Part shown: positions 24,573 to 32,313 of the stretch, piece by piece
How positions within the stretch are numbered: position 1 is the first letter of the stretch
Layout of the letters: each line of letters begins with the position of its first letter
Assembly (NCBI RefSeq): GCF_005405485.1
Contig: NZ_BJED01000030.1
Coordinates: 1-38,769 of the forward strand
From: Enterococcus hulanensis
Lineage (GTDB): Bacteria > Bacillota > Bacilli > Lactobacillales > Enterococcaceae
Reading direction: 5' to 3'
Length of the DNA: 38,769 nt
Notes under the pieces: model-generated
What the model was told of the DNA's origin: nothing
Database searches by the model: none
Seen by the model: the letters and a program-made list of their open reading frames with translations, nothing else
Program-made: the position numbers and the translations under genes

Positions 24573-25112
24573 CTAATTCTCATCGTTTTCTAATTCTTTG
24601 AATAATTTTTGATATTTTGGTTTCCCCTTATACTCTTCCATAGAGGCTTCTTCAAGCTGATTTAGGAAGTTTCGGTCATCTCTCGATAGGCCTTTTTCAA
24701 TATAATAGTCATATAAGAAGTCGATCATTTTATCAGGTGTATAGCCATCAAACTTTGCATTGATCAAATTTTGCATACGAATCTTCGTACGCGCGGAAAT
24801 TTTTTGCATCTCCAGAGCTTTCAAGCGTGGATCGTAGTATTGACGTTTTCGTCCCCTCTTCCCTACCTCATTTTCTTGTGATCGAGGAATAGGTTCATGG
24901 GTTATAGGCCTTTCATTTAAGTGATTCCGTTCTTCACGGAGCGAAGAATGCCTAAAATCTGTTTCAGGACTTAACGTTCTTTTCGCCAAAAGGTCTTGAG
25001 AGCTGGGCTTCTTCTCCTCTTTATCTTGATTGGAATATTCAGACATTTTTTCAATGCCCTTATTCTTCTTATTCGCCGTTAAAAGCGAATCTAGCTTCAT
25101 TTTTTTCGCCAT
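24573..25112 (-). CDS. ParB-like plasmid partition partner (small DNA-binding protein)
   Basis: A 179-residue hydrophilic protein. Residues 1-85 are charged and probably disordered; about 85-95 is a basic patch (KRGRKRQYYDPR). Residues about 100-150 (KISARTKIRMQNLINAKFDG ... MIDFLYDYYIEKG) have the look of a ribbon-helix-helix-type or similar DNA-binding domain. It starts 12 bp after parA, so both are on one transcript. Position and size match the small partner of ParA in enterococcal RepA_N plasmids (PrgO-like). The likely target is the nearby GTAAAC array. The DNA-binding fold is a visual guess, the partition role follows from the gene pair. Confidence 0.7.
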   Translation of the reverse strand: MAKKMKLDSLLTANKKNKGIEKMSEYSNQDKEEKKPSSQDLLAKRTLSPETDFRHSSLREERNHLNERPITHEPIPRSQENEVGKRGRKRQYYDPRLKALEMQKISARTKIRMQNLINAKFDGYTPDKMIDFLYDYYIEKGLSRDDRNFLNQLEEASMEEYKGKPKYQKLFKELENDEN

Positions 25113-25124
25113 TTAACGTCTCCC

Positions 25125-25973
25125 CTACTCTTCACCGCTCAATATGAGGCGGTGTTCATCAATTTCGTCCAAAATATTAACGAAAACCTCGTGTGCACGC
25201 TTGTCCCATTGCTCAACTTTACCATTTTTGTTGATTTCATAGGTAATTCCTGACCCATCATAGCGTTTTAAACGGCTTTGATTTAAAACGACAGTGTCCA
25301 AAAGATGGGCACCGTAAATCTCTCTTGCTGCGGTATAAATTTCTTGGTCAACAGAATCTCGTTTTTGCATCATAAAAGGGACAATTCCAACAACTTCTAG
25401 TTCAGTATCGTATTGTTCAATGAAAAAATTCATGTAGTCAATGTAGTTTTGTGCCCCCTTCAAGGATTTCACTTGCGTTTGCAAAATGACGATAACATAT
25501 TCTGCTACGTACATGGCGGCGTTTGAATAGGTACTGATTGTAGGTGGGACATCGATATAGATGACATCATAAATATTTTTCAGAGGTTCAATCAACTCTT
25601 CCATATATCCAAATTGAGATAATTTGTCACCAGGATATTTCTCTATCATGTAATCAGGAAAATCCGAAAAAGAAATGTTTGCTGGGATCAAATCCAAATT
25701 TGGCATAATTTGATAAATAGAGGATTGGATGTCCCCTGAACGAACGGCTTCCCAAATTGTTGCATCAAATTCATCTGGCAAAGTATCATTTCCAAAATTT
25801 TCTGCAGTCAACGATAAAACATCACTTGTATTTCCCTGAGGGTCTAAATCGATTACTAAGGTTTTGCGATCTTTACGAAAGGCACTCTCGAAGGAGAGCA
25901 TTTGAACAGTCGTCGATTTACCGACGCCGCCTTTAAAATTTCCTACTACATAAGTCTCAGCTTTGTTTGGCAT
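25125..25973 (-). CDS. parA: ParA-family partition ATPase
   Basis: A 282-residue ParA/MinD-type ATPase. The deviant Walker A motif KGGVGKST is at residues 14-21, Walker A' is LVIDLDPQGNTSD near residue 42, and Walker B is VIYIDVPPTIS near 135. There is no N-terminal DNA-binding extension, so it is the small (type Ib-like) form that relies on its partner for autoregulation. ATG after GGAGA. The upstream DNA is the GTAAAC array, whose first sites (26006, 26038) overlap the likely promoter. It would segregate plasmid copies together with the downstream ParB-like protein (compare PrgP/PrgO). Confidence 0.93.
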   Translation of the reverse strand: MPNKAETYVVGNFKGGVGKSTTVQMLSFESAFRKDRKTLVIDLDPQGNTSDVLSLTAENFGNDTLPDEFDATIWEAVRSGDIQSSIYQIMPNLDLIPANISFSDFPDYMIEKYPGDKLSQFGYMEELIEPLKNIYDVIYIDVPPTISTYSNAAMYVAEYVIVILQTQVKSLKGAQNYIDYMNFFIEQYDTELEVVGIVPFMMQKRDSVDQEIYTAAREIYGAHLLDTVVLNQSRLKRYDGSGITYEINKNGKVEQWDKRAHEVFVNILDEIDEHRLILSGEE

Positions 25974-26005
25974 AAAAAGTCTCCAATCATAATTTCTTAA
26001 TTAAA

Positions 26006-26986
26006 GTTTACTATAAAGAGCTGTAATTATCAATAAGGTTTACTATAATTATCATAAATAGGGTAAACTACAAAAAATGAGTAATGAAGTATACTTTAAA
26101 CATTTTACAATAAGGTATACTTCAAATCAGATAAATCGGTAAACTTAAATATCATATAAAAAGTTTACCGCTAATATAATAAAGTGAACCTTAGTTTTTA
26201 TTGTGGTAAATCTCTATTTAATTTGAAGTATACTGGAAAACTCTATAAGTAAACTTTAATTAGGGATATATACTGATATACCAATGATTAATCTCAAAAA
26301 AAGTAAACCTTTATAAATTTGAAGTTTACTTCATTGTATTATATGGTAAACATTAAATATAGAATTTAACATATAAGGTAAACTATTTTAAATAAAGTTT
26401 ACCTTATACTGGATAAAATGGAGTACACTTTATTTATTTAAAGTTTACTACAATGATAATGGTAATTGAAGTAAACTCCTTTATGTATGTGAAAACAGGT
26501 AAACTTTATCACTATAAAAAAAGTTTACTTAAAATATTTTATTGAGGTAAACTTCTGTTTTAAAGTATACTGTAATACTGGTTCAAAGGTTTACTATATA
26601 AAAATTTAATAAGGTAAACCACTATGTAATTAAAGTAAACTTTATCCTTAGAAATAGCTCTAGACAGGCTATTCTTCAATTTATTTTGAAGTAAACTTTA
26701 TATAACAAGATATTTAAGTAAACTTATATTGTAAAAAGTAAACCTCAAATAAAAAGAGTAAACCTTATATAAGTGCTATTGAAGTATACTTTATATTGGA
26801 TTAACTGAGGTCTTTTATTAAGGTAAACTTCATAATTTATACTGTCAAAACAATGTTATTTACAGTTTACTTTATACATAATTTTTTTTTAGTATCCTTT
26901 TACGGTAAACATTAATAAGCGTATTTAATGTTTACCGTAAAACAAAAAAAGGCATTGAGGTATACCTCAATGCCTTAAAAGTAAAC
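26006..26986. repeat. Dense array of about 36 GTAAAC/GTTTAC/GTATAC sites (candidate centromere or incompatibility region)
   Basis: In 981 bp of very AT-rich DNA without a gene, 34 copies of GTWWAC in either orientation plus two one-base variants (GTGAAC 26184, GTACAC 26423) occur, usually as AAGTAAACTT-like units. Start points include 26006, 26038, 26063, 26089, 26115, 26139, 26163, then 26443, 26471, 26499, 26523, 26547, 26565, 26589, 26614, 26635. Most steps are 18-32 bp, centred on about 24. The same motif forms the iterons near the origin. It may bind ParB, RepA or both. Sites at 26899-26942 also form a hairpin. Confidence 0.85.
26944..26976 (-). terminator. Terminator of the dehydrogenase gene, perfect palindrome centred on GTATAC
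   Basis: A 28-bp perfect palindrome (26949-26976) of AAGGCATTGAGGTA and its complement, followed on the minus strand by a T run. Its centre is the array motif GTATAC, so it is both a terminator and a binding-site copy. Confidence 0.85.
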
Positions 26987-26987
26987 T

Positions 26988-28064
26988 TTATAGAGTTTCG
27001 ACAACTTGGATGGCTTCGTAGATTTGATCTGCCGTGATATTGGAGTCAACCATATTAAACGTTTCGTTAGAAGAAGCAGCATGGTTAATCACTGGTTCTA
27101 AGGCCGCTTTAGAAGAATCAAGTACATTTAACTCCTTCAATTTTAAAGGAAGGCCAGTGGCTTGATAAAATGCTTTTAAGTTTTGTATTTCTTCTAAGTT
27201 TTTTGTATGGGCTAGTTGAACAAGGATACCATATGCAACTTTCATTCCATGAAGTTGCTCGTGAGTGCTTTCAAGGTAAGAAAGGCCATCATGGATGGCA
27301 TGAGCTCCGGCTGATCGGCCAAAAGAAGCAGCAAATCCGCCTGTTTCTCCGGCTAAACCAATGATTGTATCTGTCACACGGCTAAATGCGGGGGTTGCTT
27401 TGTGATTTTCAAGATCTGCAATGGCTGGAATCGCATCTTTTAACAGCAACTCCTGGATAGCTTTTGCACTGGCAATTCCAAGTCGAACGTAAGCAGATTT
27501 TTCATCTTCTTGCAGTTTTCTAGTGATTCCTTCAATTTCATACCATTTTGCTAAAGTATCGCCAATGCCAGCAACAAAATAGTCCTTAGGTGTTGCGAGT
27601 AAAAATTTTGAATCAACTAAGGTTAAGAATGGTGCACGTTTCATAAATCCCATGGCTTTAAAAGTGCGATTCGGGTGATAAACGGCAACGATTGGCGTAA
27701 AAGGTGCACAATTTGAGATTAATGTTGGAATAACCATCAATTCGGCGTTCAGTTCTTCAGCAACCATCTTAGCAGTATCGATGACACGACCACCGCCAAT
27801 TGCCAGAATCAGTTCAGCTTCTTCGATTTTATCAGCTAATTCTACCGCATTTTCATGACTTGAACTGCCATCATAACGAAAGGTGGGGTAATGGAGCTCT
27901 TTATGGTAGTACTTTTTGAATGCTTCAGAGGATTTTTCACCTGTTATAACAGCTATTTTCTTAAAGCCAACTAAATAGCTGGGTAAATCTTGCAGGATAC
28001 CCTCACCACATGCATAGCGATTGGCACCTGGACGTACTTCGGTAGTGATGTCCATTGAATTCAA
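26988..28064 (-). CDS. Iron-type alcohol/hydroxyacid dehydrogenase (GldA/HcxA-like)
   Basis: A 358-residue NAD(P)-dependent dehydrogenase of the glycerol-dehydrogenase-like branch. The nucleotide-binding GGGRVIDTAK is near residue 93. Metal ligands of the family are visible as Asp in GIGDTLAKWYE and His in GAHAIHDGLS and EQLHGMKVAYG. The sequence looks closer to the YbdH/HcxA hydroxycarboxylate dehydrogenases than to GldA itself, which would make a 2-oxoacid the substrate and NADH re-oxidation its effect; that is judged by eye only. It is a single gene with its own terminator, next to the partition array and divergent from the T-box/met operon. Confidence 0.82.
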   Translation of the reverse strand: MNSMDITTEVRPGANRYACGEGILQDLPSYLVGFKKIAVITGEKSSEAFKKYYHKELHYPTFRYDGSSSHENAVELADKIEEAELILAIGGGRVIDTAKMVAEELNAELMVIPTLISNCAPFTPIVAVYHPNRTFKAMGFMKRAPFLTLVDSKFLLATPKDYFVAGIGDTLAKWYEIEGITRKLQEDEKSAYVRLGIASAKAIQELLLKDAIPAIADLENHKATPAFSRVTDTIIGLAGETGGFAASFGRSAGAHAIHDGLSYLESTHEQLHGMKVAYGILVQLAHTKNLEEIQNLKAFYQATGLPLKLKELNVLDSSKAALEPVINHAASSNETFNMVDSNITADQIYEAIQVVETL

Positions 28065-28229
28065 CTCCCTTATTTTATGTTCAGAATCAACTTTTTTCTA
28101 AAAAAATGATCCGAGCTCAAATTGTTTAGTGTCTACTGATTGTCATACGAATAGATCATTCAGTGAGATTTCAACTAGTTTATTCCTTGTGTAAATTAAA
28201 GTCAAATGTGTTTTTGGTGATAAAAAGTG

Positions 28230-28258
28230 TTGACAGCTTTTATTTGAACGTGTAACAT
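28230..28258 (+). promoter_or_regulatory. Sigma-A promoter of the T-box/met operon
   Basis: TTGACA (28230-28235), 17 bp, TAACAT (28253-28258). Transcription would start near 28265, just upstream of the T-box leader. Confidence 0.85.
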
Positions 28259-28264
28259 ACGATT

Positions 28265-28552
28265 TATCAATTTGCTAAACGAAGAAACGTGATGAAGAGA
28301 AAAGTATAAATTGCGAAGCATCAAAGAGAGTCCGAGTAGGTGAGAGCGGATATGTGGAAGGATTTAGAAAATGGTCTCTGAATGGCATTGCCGATAGGTA
28401 GGCAGTGACGGGGTAGCGCTCGTTATTAACGCTCAAGTATGATTGTACTTGTTGAGGCAATAGTTGTGAAATTATTGCAAATGAAGGTGGTATCGCGAGT
28501 AAGCTCGTCCTTTTTTACACATAAAGTGTGGAAGAGGGCGGGCTTTTTTTCT
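28265..28552 (+). promoter_or_regulatory. T-box riboswitch leader (probably tRNA-Met)
   Basis: The T-box core AAGGTGGTATCGCG is at about 28484-28497, followed by a terminator hairpin (AGCTCGTCCT against AGGGCGGGCT, 28502-28543) and seven T; the T-box arm competes with it. Upstream is a Stem I-like region with AGAGA (about 28326) pairing with TCTCT (28376-28380). The specifier loop strand GAATGG contains ATG at 28382-28384, which fits the downstream methionine transporter; TGG overlaps it, so the specifier is not certain. Uncharged tRNA would stop termination and turn on uptake. Confidence 0.88.
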
Positions 28553-28640
28553 TTGGCAAATAGCTTATTGTATTTTGATGTTTTTTTCTACCGCATGGGA
28601 GCGCAAAGAAAGAATCATAACAAATTAGGAGGAAACGATA

Positions 28641-29465
28641 ATGAAAAAATTAGGTAAAGGAATTTTATTAGGGGTAGCGGCATTAGCCGTCAGCGGTATA
28701 TTGTCAGGATGCGGCAGCAAAAGTGAGGCAAAACCGTTAGATGAGAAAAAAGTCACGATCGGTGTGACCTCTGGTCCTCATCAGGAAATTTTGGAAGAGG
28801 TGGCCAAGCAGGCGAAAAAGGACGGAATCGATATCAAAATTAAAAGCTTTGATGATTACAACACGCCGAATACGGCATTAAATGATGGTGATTTAGATGG
28901 AAATAGCTATCAAACTTTCTCGTTTTTGGAACAGCAAGTGAAGGATAAGGATTATAAAATCGAGACAGCTTTTAAAACCGTTGCATTTCCATTAGGGGTT
29001 TACTCTAAAAAAGTTTCGAATTTAGGTAAACTTCAAAAAGGGGATAAAGTTGGAGTGCCAAATGATCCGACAAATGAATATCGGGCGTTGAAATTACTAG
29101 AAGAAGCAGGTGTTTTGAAACTAAAAGATGGTGTCGAGGTCAAGGCTACTAAGAACGATATCGCAGAAAACCCTAAGGATATTGAAATCGTGGAGTTAGA
29201 AGCCTCACAAATTCCTTCACAGTTAGGTGAGTTAACAGCAGCGGCAATCAATACAAACTTTGCTTTTGGTGCGGGGCTAACGATTAATGATGACGCAATC
29301 TATCATGAACCGTTGAAGGATAACCCTAATTACAATGTGTTTGTGGTACGGACGGAGAATAAGGACGATAAGATCGTAAAAGAAATCAAAAAGTATTATC
29401 AGTCTGACGAAACTAAGAAGTTCATTGAAGAAAAATTCAAGGGTTCAGTTGTACCAGCGTTTTAG
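28641..29465 (+). CDS. metQ: Methionine ABC transporter, substrate-binding lipoprotein
   Basis: A 274-residue lipoprotein of the NlpA/MetQ family. The signal peptide ends in the lipobox LSGC (Cys24). The mature part begins with KVTIGVTSGPHQEILEEVAK and includes FDDYNTPNTALNDGDLDGN and TNFAFGAGL, typical of MetQ binding proteins. The ATG follows AGGAGG. It is the first gene after a T-box, 17 bp before metN and in one operon with metI. Ligand (L- or D-methionine) is inferred from family and from the probable Met specifier. Confidence 0.92.
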   Translation: MKKLGKGILLGVAALAVSGILSGCGSKSEAKPLDEKKVTIGVTSGPHQEILEEVAKQAKKDGIDIKIKSFDDYNTPNTALNDGDLDGNSYQTFSFLEQQVKDKDYKIETAFKTVAFPLGVYSKKVSNLGKLQKGDKVGVPNDPTNEYRALKLLEEAGVLKLKDGVEVKATKNDIAENPKDIEIVELEASQIPSQLGELTAAAINTNFAFGAGLTINDDAIYHEPLKDNPNYNVFVVRTENKDDKIVKEIKKYYQSDETKKFIEEKFKGSVVPAF

Positions 29466-29482
29466 ATTAAGGGAGGATTCAT

Positions 29483-30496
29483 ATGATTGAACTTAAAAAT
29501 GTTTCAAAAGTCTATCAGCAGAAGAAGCGTCGGATTGAAGCAGTAAAAGAGGTTGATTTGACCATTGAAAAGGGTGAGATTTTTGGTGTTGTGGGGTATT
29601 CTGGTGCGGGAAAATCTACTTTAATACGTATGATCAATTTTTTAGAGCCGCCTACAACAGGAGATATTTTAATAAACGGGCAGAATTTGCGTGAACTTAA
29701 CAAAAAAGAATTATTGTTAACTAGACGAAAAGTCGGCATGATTTTTCAAGGATATAATTTGCTGTCGACTGCGACGGTTTATGAAAATATCGCTAAACCT
29801 TTGAAGCTGGAAGGGGTGCCTAAAGAGGTAATCGCTGAGCGGGCTGCCAGATATTTAGATTTAGTTGGTTTGACGGATCGCAAGGACAATTATCCGGCGC
29901 AATTATCTGGTGGGCAGCGGCAACGGGTGGCGATCGTTCGAGCATTAGCTCATGAACCGGAAATTTTATTATCGGATGAAGCCACCAGTGCATTGGACCC
30001 CGAGACAACGGAATCAATCTTGACTTTACTGACTAAGATTAATCAAGAGCTGGGAATCACGATTTTTCTGATTACTCATGAAATTGATGTGGTTCAACGG
30101 ATCTGTGATCGTGTCGCAGTGATGGAGGATGGAAGAATCGTTGAGGCAGGTCCTGTAATCGATCTGTTTACTCGACCTAAAGAGGAAACGACGAAGCGAT
30201 TCATTGGAGCGAATGATGGTTACAACGTCCCAGAAGAGGTATTAGCGGCCTATAAAGGCAGCGGACGATTAGTCCAGCTGCAATTTATTGGAGAGGAAGC
30301 AACGGAACCGGTTTTGGCGAGAGTCGCGAAGGATTTTCAGCTAAGTCCCAATATACTTAGCGGTAATATTGGTTATTTGAAGGAAAAACGTCACGGACAG
30401 CTTTTGGTTCAGTTTGACGGCGGAACAGAAGCAGATTTTCATTTGGCAAAGGAATATATTAAAAGCCAAGGTGTTCTGATCGAGGAGGTTGTTTAA
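29483..30496 (+). CDS. metN: Methionine ABC transporter, ATP-binding protein
   Basis: A 337-residue ATPase. Walker A GYSGAGKST is at residues 38-46, the signature LSGGQRQR and Walker B ILLSDEATSALDP follow, then the switch His in ITHEID. Residues about 260-337 form the C-terminal NIL/ACT-like regulatory domain (VLARVAKDFQLSPNILSGNI) that senses methionine in this family. ATG after GGGAGG; the stop TAA overlaps the metI start, so the two are translationally coupled. Confidence 0.95.
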   Translation: MIELKNVSKVYQQKKRRIEAVKEVDLTIEKGEIFGVVGYSGAGKSTLIRMINFLEPPTTGDILINGQNLRELNKKELLLTRRKVGMIFQGYNLLSTATVYENIAKPLKLEGVPKEVIAERAARYLDLVGLTDRKDNYPAQLSGGQRQRVAIVRALAHEPEILLSDEATSALDPETTESILTLLTKINQELGITIFLITHEIDVVQRICDRVAVMEDGRIVEAGPVIDLFTRPKEETTKRFIGANDGYNVPEEVLAAYKGSGRLVQLQFIGEEATEPVLARVAKDFQLSPNILSGNIGYLKEKRHGQLLVQFDGGTEADFHLAKEYIKSQGVLIEEVV

Positions 30497-31158
30497 TGAG
30501 TGAATTTTGGAATCAATGGGGAAATGTTGTAATCGAAGGGTTAGGGCAAACACTTGTGATGGTTTGCGTGGCGTTGGCTCTTTCGATTATTGTCGGAATC
30601 CCATTAGGCGTGTTATTAGTAATCGCTCGTCCAGGCGGACTGAATAGTAATCTGCCTTTATATTCGATCTTGAATAGTGTCATCAACGTATTGCGATCAT
30701 TGCCATTTATTATTCTTTTATTTTTGATTTTGCCTTTGACCAAGTTAATTATGGGAACGACTATCGGGGTACAGGGGGTGCTGCTGCCGTTGATTATTTA
30801 CACGGCACCGTATTTAGCCCGATTAGTTGAAACCTCATTATTGGAAGTCGATGGCGGAGTAATCGAGGCATATCAAGCGATGGGAATCAGTCATTTTCAC
30901 ATTATCCGCAGTGTTCTGTTAAGAGAAGCGCGGGGCGGGATCATCCGCGGATTAACGATCGCGATGATCGGTTTGATCGGTGCAACGGCGATGGCCGGCT
31001 TAGTCGGAGCAGGAGGGCTGGGCAGCATCGCTTACCAATATGGTTTTTTACGAAATGAGCCGGCAGTGATGTATACGACGATTATTTTATTGATCGTGCT
31101 GGTTCAAATTGTTCAGTCACTAGGAAATACGATCGCCAAGAGTTTGGATCGAAGCTAA
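30496..31158 (+). CDS. metI: Methionine ABC transporter, permease
   Basis: A 220-residue permease with five membrane segments. The EAA loop that docks on MetN is seen as EAYQAMGISHFHIIRSVLL near residue 125, and GATAMAGLVGAGGLGSIAYQYGF near 170 is the typical MetI stretch. Its ATG overlaps the metN stop by one base (TAATG). A terminator follows at 31166-31209, closing the metQNI operon. Confidence 0.95.
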   Translation: MSEFWNQWGNVVIEGLGQTLVMVCVALALSIIVGIPLGVLLVIARPGGLNSNLPLYSILNSVINVLRSLPFIILLFLILPLTKLIMGTTIGVQGVLLPLIIYTAPYLARLVETSLLEVDGGVIEAYQAMGISHFHIIRSVLLREARGGIIRGLTIAMIGLIGATAMAGLVGAGGLGSIAYQYGFLRNEPAVMYTTIILLIVLVQIVQSLGNTIAKSLDRS

Positions 31159-31163
31159 ATTTT

Positions 31164-31210
31164 AAACGGTGAATTGGGAGCTTTATAGCCCGATTCACCG
31201 TTTTCTTTTT
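31164..31210 (+). terminator. Terminator of the metQNI operon
   Basis: Stem AAACGGTGAAT...GGG with CCC/GATTCACCGTTT (11 outer pairs plus inner GGG/CCC), then TTTTCTTTTT. The last T are directly followed by the next gene's -10 box. Confidence 0.88.
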
Positions 31211-31218
31211 GCTATAAT
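31211..31218 (+). promoter_or_regulatory. Extended -10 promoter of the small hypothetical gene
   Basis: TGCTATAAT with a perfect -10 (31213-31218) and TG extension; no good -35 box at 17 bp. Transcription would begin near 31225, so the coding start must lie downstream. Confidence 0.6.
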
Positions 31219-31255
31219 GAAGACAGGAAGAATCAGAGGATATGAGGTGGAACTA

Positions 31256-31543
31256 TTGAAGGCCAAGGATCTATTGACCGCGATCCAAGTGGACGCGGCG
31301 GGAGAAATGAAAAAATTGTCTTCTTATACGTATGTTTTCGTCAAAGATGGAGAGCAGCAGACGAATCATTTAGTCGTTAAAGTAGAAGAAAATAAAATTG
31401 TTTTAACCAAACAACCAGACAACTTGTTGACACTAAATCAATTGATAATTGTGTTGAATGAAGCTAAAGAAGCAGATATTTTTATCGGAGATGAGTTGGT
31501 TTTTGGATATAAATTGGTTAAACAAGGGATTGTTCTGGGATAA
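31256..31543 (+). CDS. Small hypothetical protein (95 aa)
   Basis: I do not recognise this gene. A TTG start at 31256 is preferred because GAGGTGG lies 5 nt before it and the promoter lies just upstream; an earlier in-frame start at 31169 would place the N-terminus inside the met terminator. The product is soluble, with a predicted mix of strands and helices: HLVVKVEENKIVLTKQ in the middle and IGDELVFGYKLVKQGIVLG at the end. No Cys, no signal peptide, no membrane segment. It is a single gene between two promoters. Confidence 0.7.
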   Translation: MKAKDLLTAIQVDAAGEMKKLSSYTYVFVKDGEQQTNHLVVKVEENKIVLTKQPDNLLTLNQLIIVLNEAKEADIFIGDELVFGYKLVKQGIVLG

Positions 31544-31631
31544 TCTTTTTATCTAGTTTTTAAAACTAGATTGAATTATTTTGTTAATCATGATATAGTA
31601 TCTTTAATAAATTATTTGAGGTGACAAATAA

Positions 31632-32267
31632 ATGAATACACAATTTAGCCGGAAGTATCTGATCACAAATGAAGTGTTAAATGCGGTAACGCATGGTATA
31701 GGTGTAGTGTTGAGTATTGTTGGGTTTATCTTTTTGCTGAGGAAGGCTACTAGCGGGCTGCATTATGTATCATTTATTATTTACGGCGTCTCGCTATTAC
31801 TGCTGTTTTTAGCATCGACGTTATATCACAGCCTGATTTTTACTAAGGCAAAAAAGGTCTTTCAGGTGTTCGACCACTGTTCGATCTACTTGTTGATCGC
31901 GGGAACGTATACACCGTATTGTTTACTGTATATCAAGGGAACGATCGGGATCGTGCTGCTGAGTATTATTTGGCTGGCGGCAATCGTTGGAATTGTTTAT
32001 AAAAGTTTGACGTTAAGCAAGGTGAAGTCAGTCTCAAAATTATCTACGATCATCTATAATGTGATGGGGTGGGCGGTTGTAATCGCTCTGCCAAGTCTGT
32101 ATCAAAGCGTTGGCTTGAAGGGATTGCTGCTGTTAGTTGGCGGTGGCGTTGCCTACACTGTAGGATCTGTTTTTTACAGTATGAAAAATCGACGATACAT
32201 GCACGTTGTTTGGCATCTGTTTGTGATGCTGGGTGCGATATTGATGTTCTTTTCGATCTATTTATAA
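31632..32267 (+). CDS. Hemolysin III/PAQR-family membrane protein
   Basis: A 211-residue protein with seven membrane segments. Family motifs are present: NAVTHGIG near the N-terminus, STLYHSL in the second helix, FDHCSIYLLIAGTYTPY in the middle and HVVWHLFVMLGA in the last helix. The conserved Ser, Asp and three His form the metal site seen in PAQR proteins, some of which act as ceramidases. The role in bacteria is unclear despite the historical name. ATG after TGAGGTG. Confidence 0.92.
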   Translation: MNTQFSRKYLITNEVLNAVTHGIGVVLSIVGFIFLLRKATSGLHYVSFIIYGVSLLLLFLASTLYHSLIFTKAKKVFQVFDHCSIYLLIAGTYTPYCLLYIKGTIGIVLLSIIWLAAIVGIVYKSLTLSKVKSVSKLSTIIYNVMGWAVVIALPSLYQSVGLKGLLLLVGGGVAYTVGSVFYSMKNRRYMHVVWHLFVMLGAILMFFSIYL

Positions 32268-32269
32268 AA

Positions 32270-32313
32270 ATGAAAAAAGTAGCTGTGTCTCAGACACAGC
32301 TACTTTTTTTTAT
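32270..32313. terminator. Bidirectional terminator
   Basis: A perfect stem of AAAAAGTAGCTGTGTC with its complement and a 3-nt loop (about 32275-32309), with A run before and T run after. It serves the hemolysin III gene (+) and the converging AI-2E-type gene (-), whose stop is at 32310. Confidence 0.92.

Noticed and set aside
26006-26986. CRISPR array
   Set aside because: The repeated units are only 6-10 bp, occur in both orientations with irregular short gaps, and no cas genes are present; this is an iteron or centromere-type array.
28439-28657. A 72-residue + strand reading frame over the T-box
   Set aside because: It covers the antiterminator and terminator hairpins, overlaps the metQ start and has no ribosome site.
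31169-31255. Earlier start for the small hypothetical gene
   Set aside because: It would begin inside the metQNI terminator and upstream of the gene's own -10 box; TTG at 31256 has a ribosome site.
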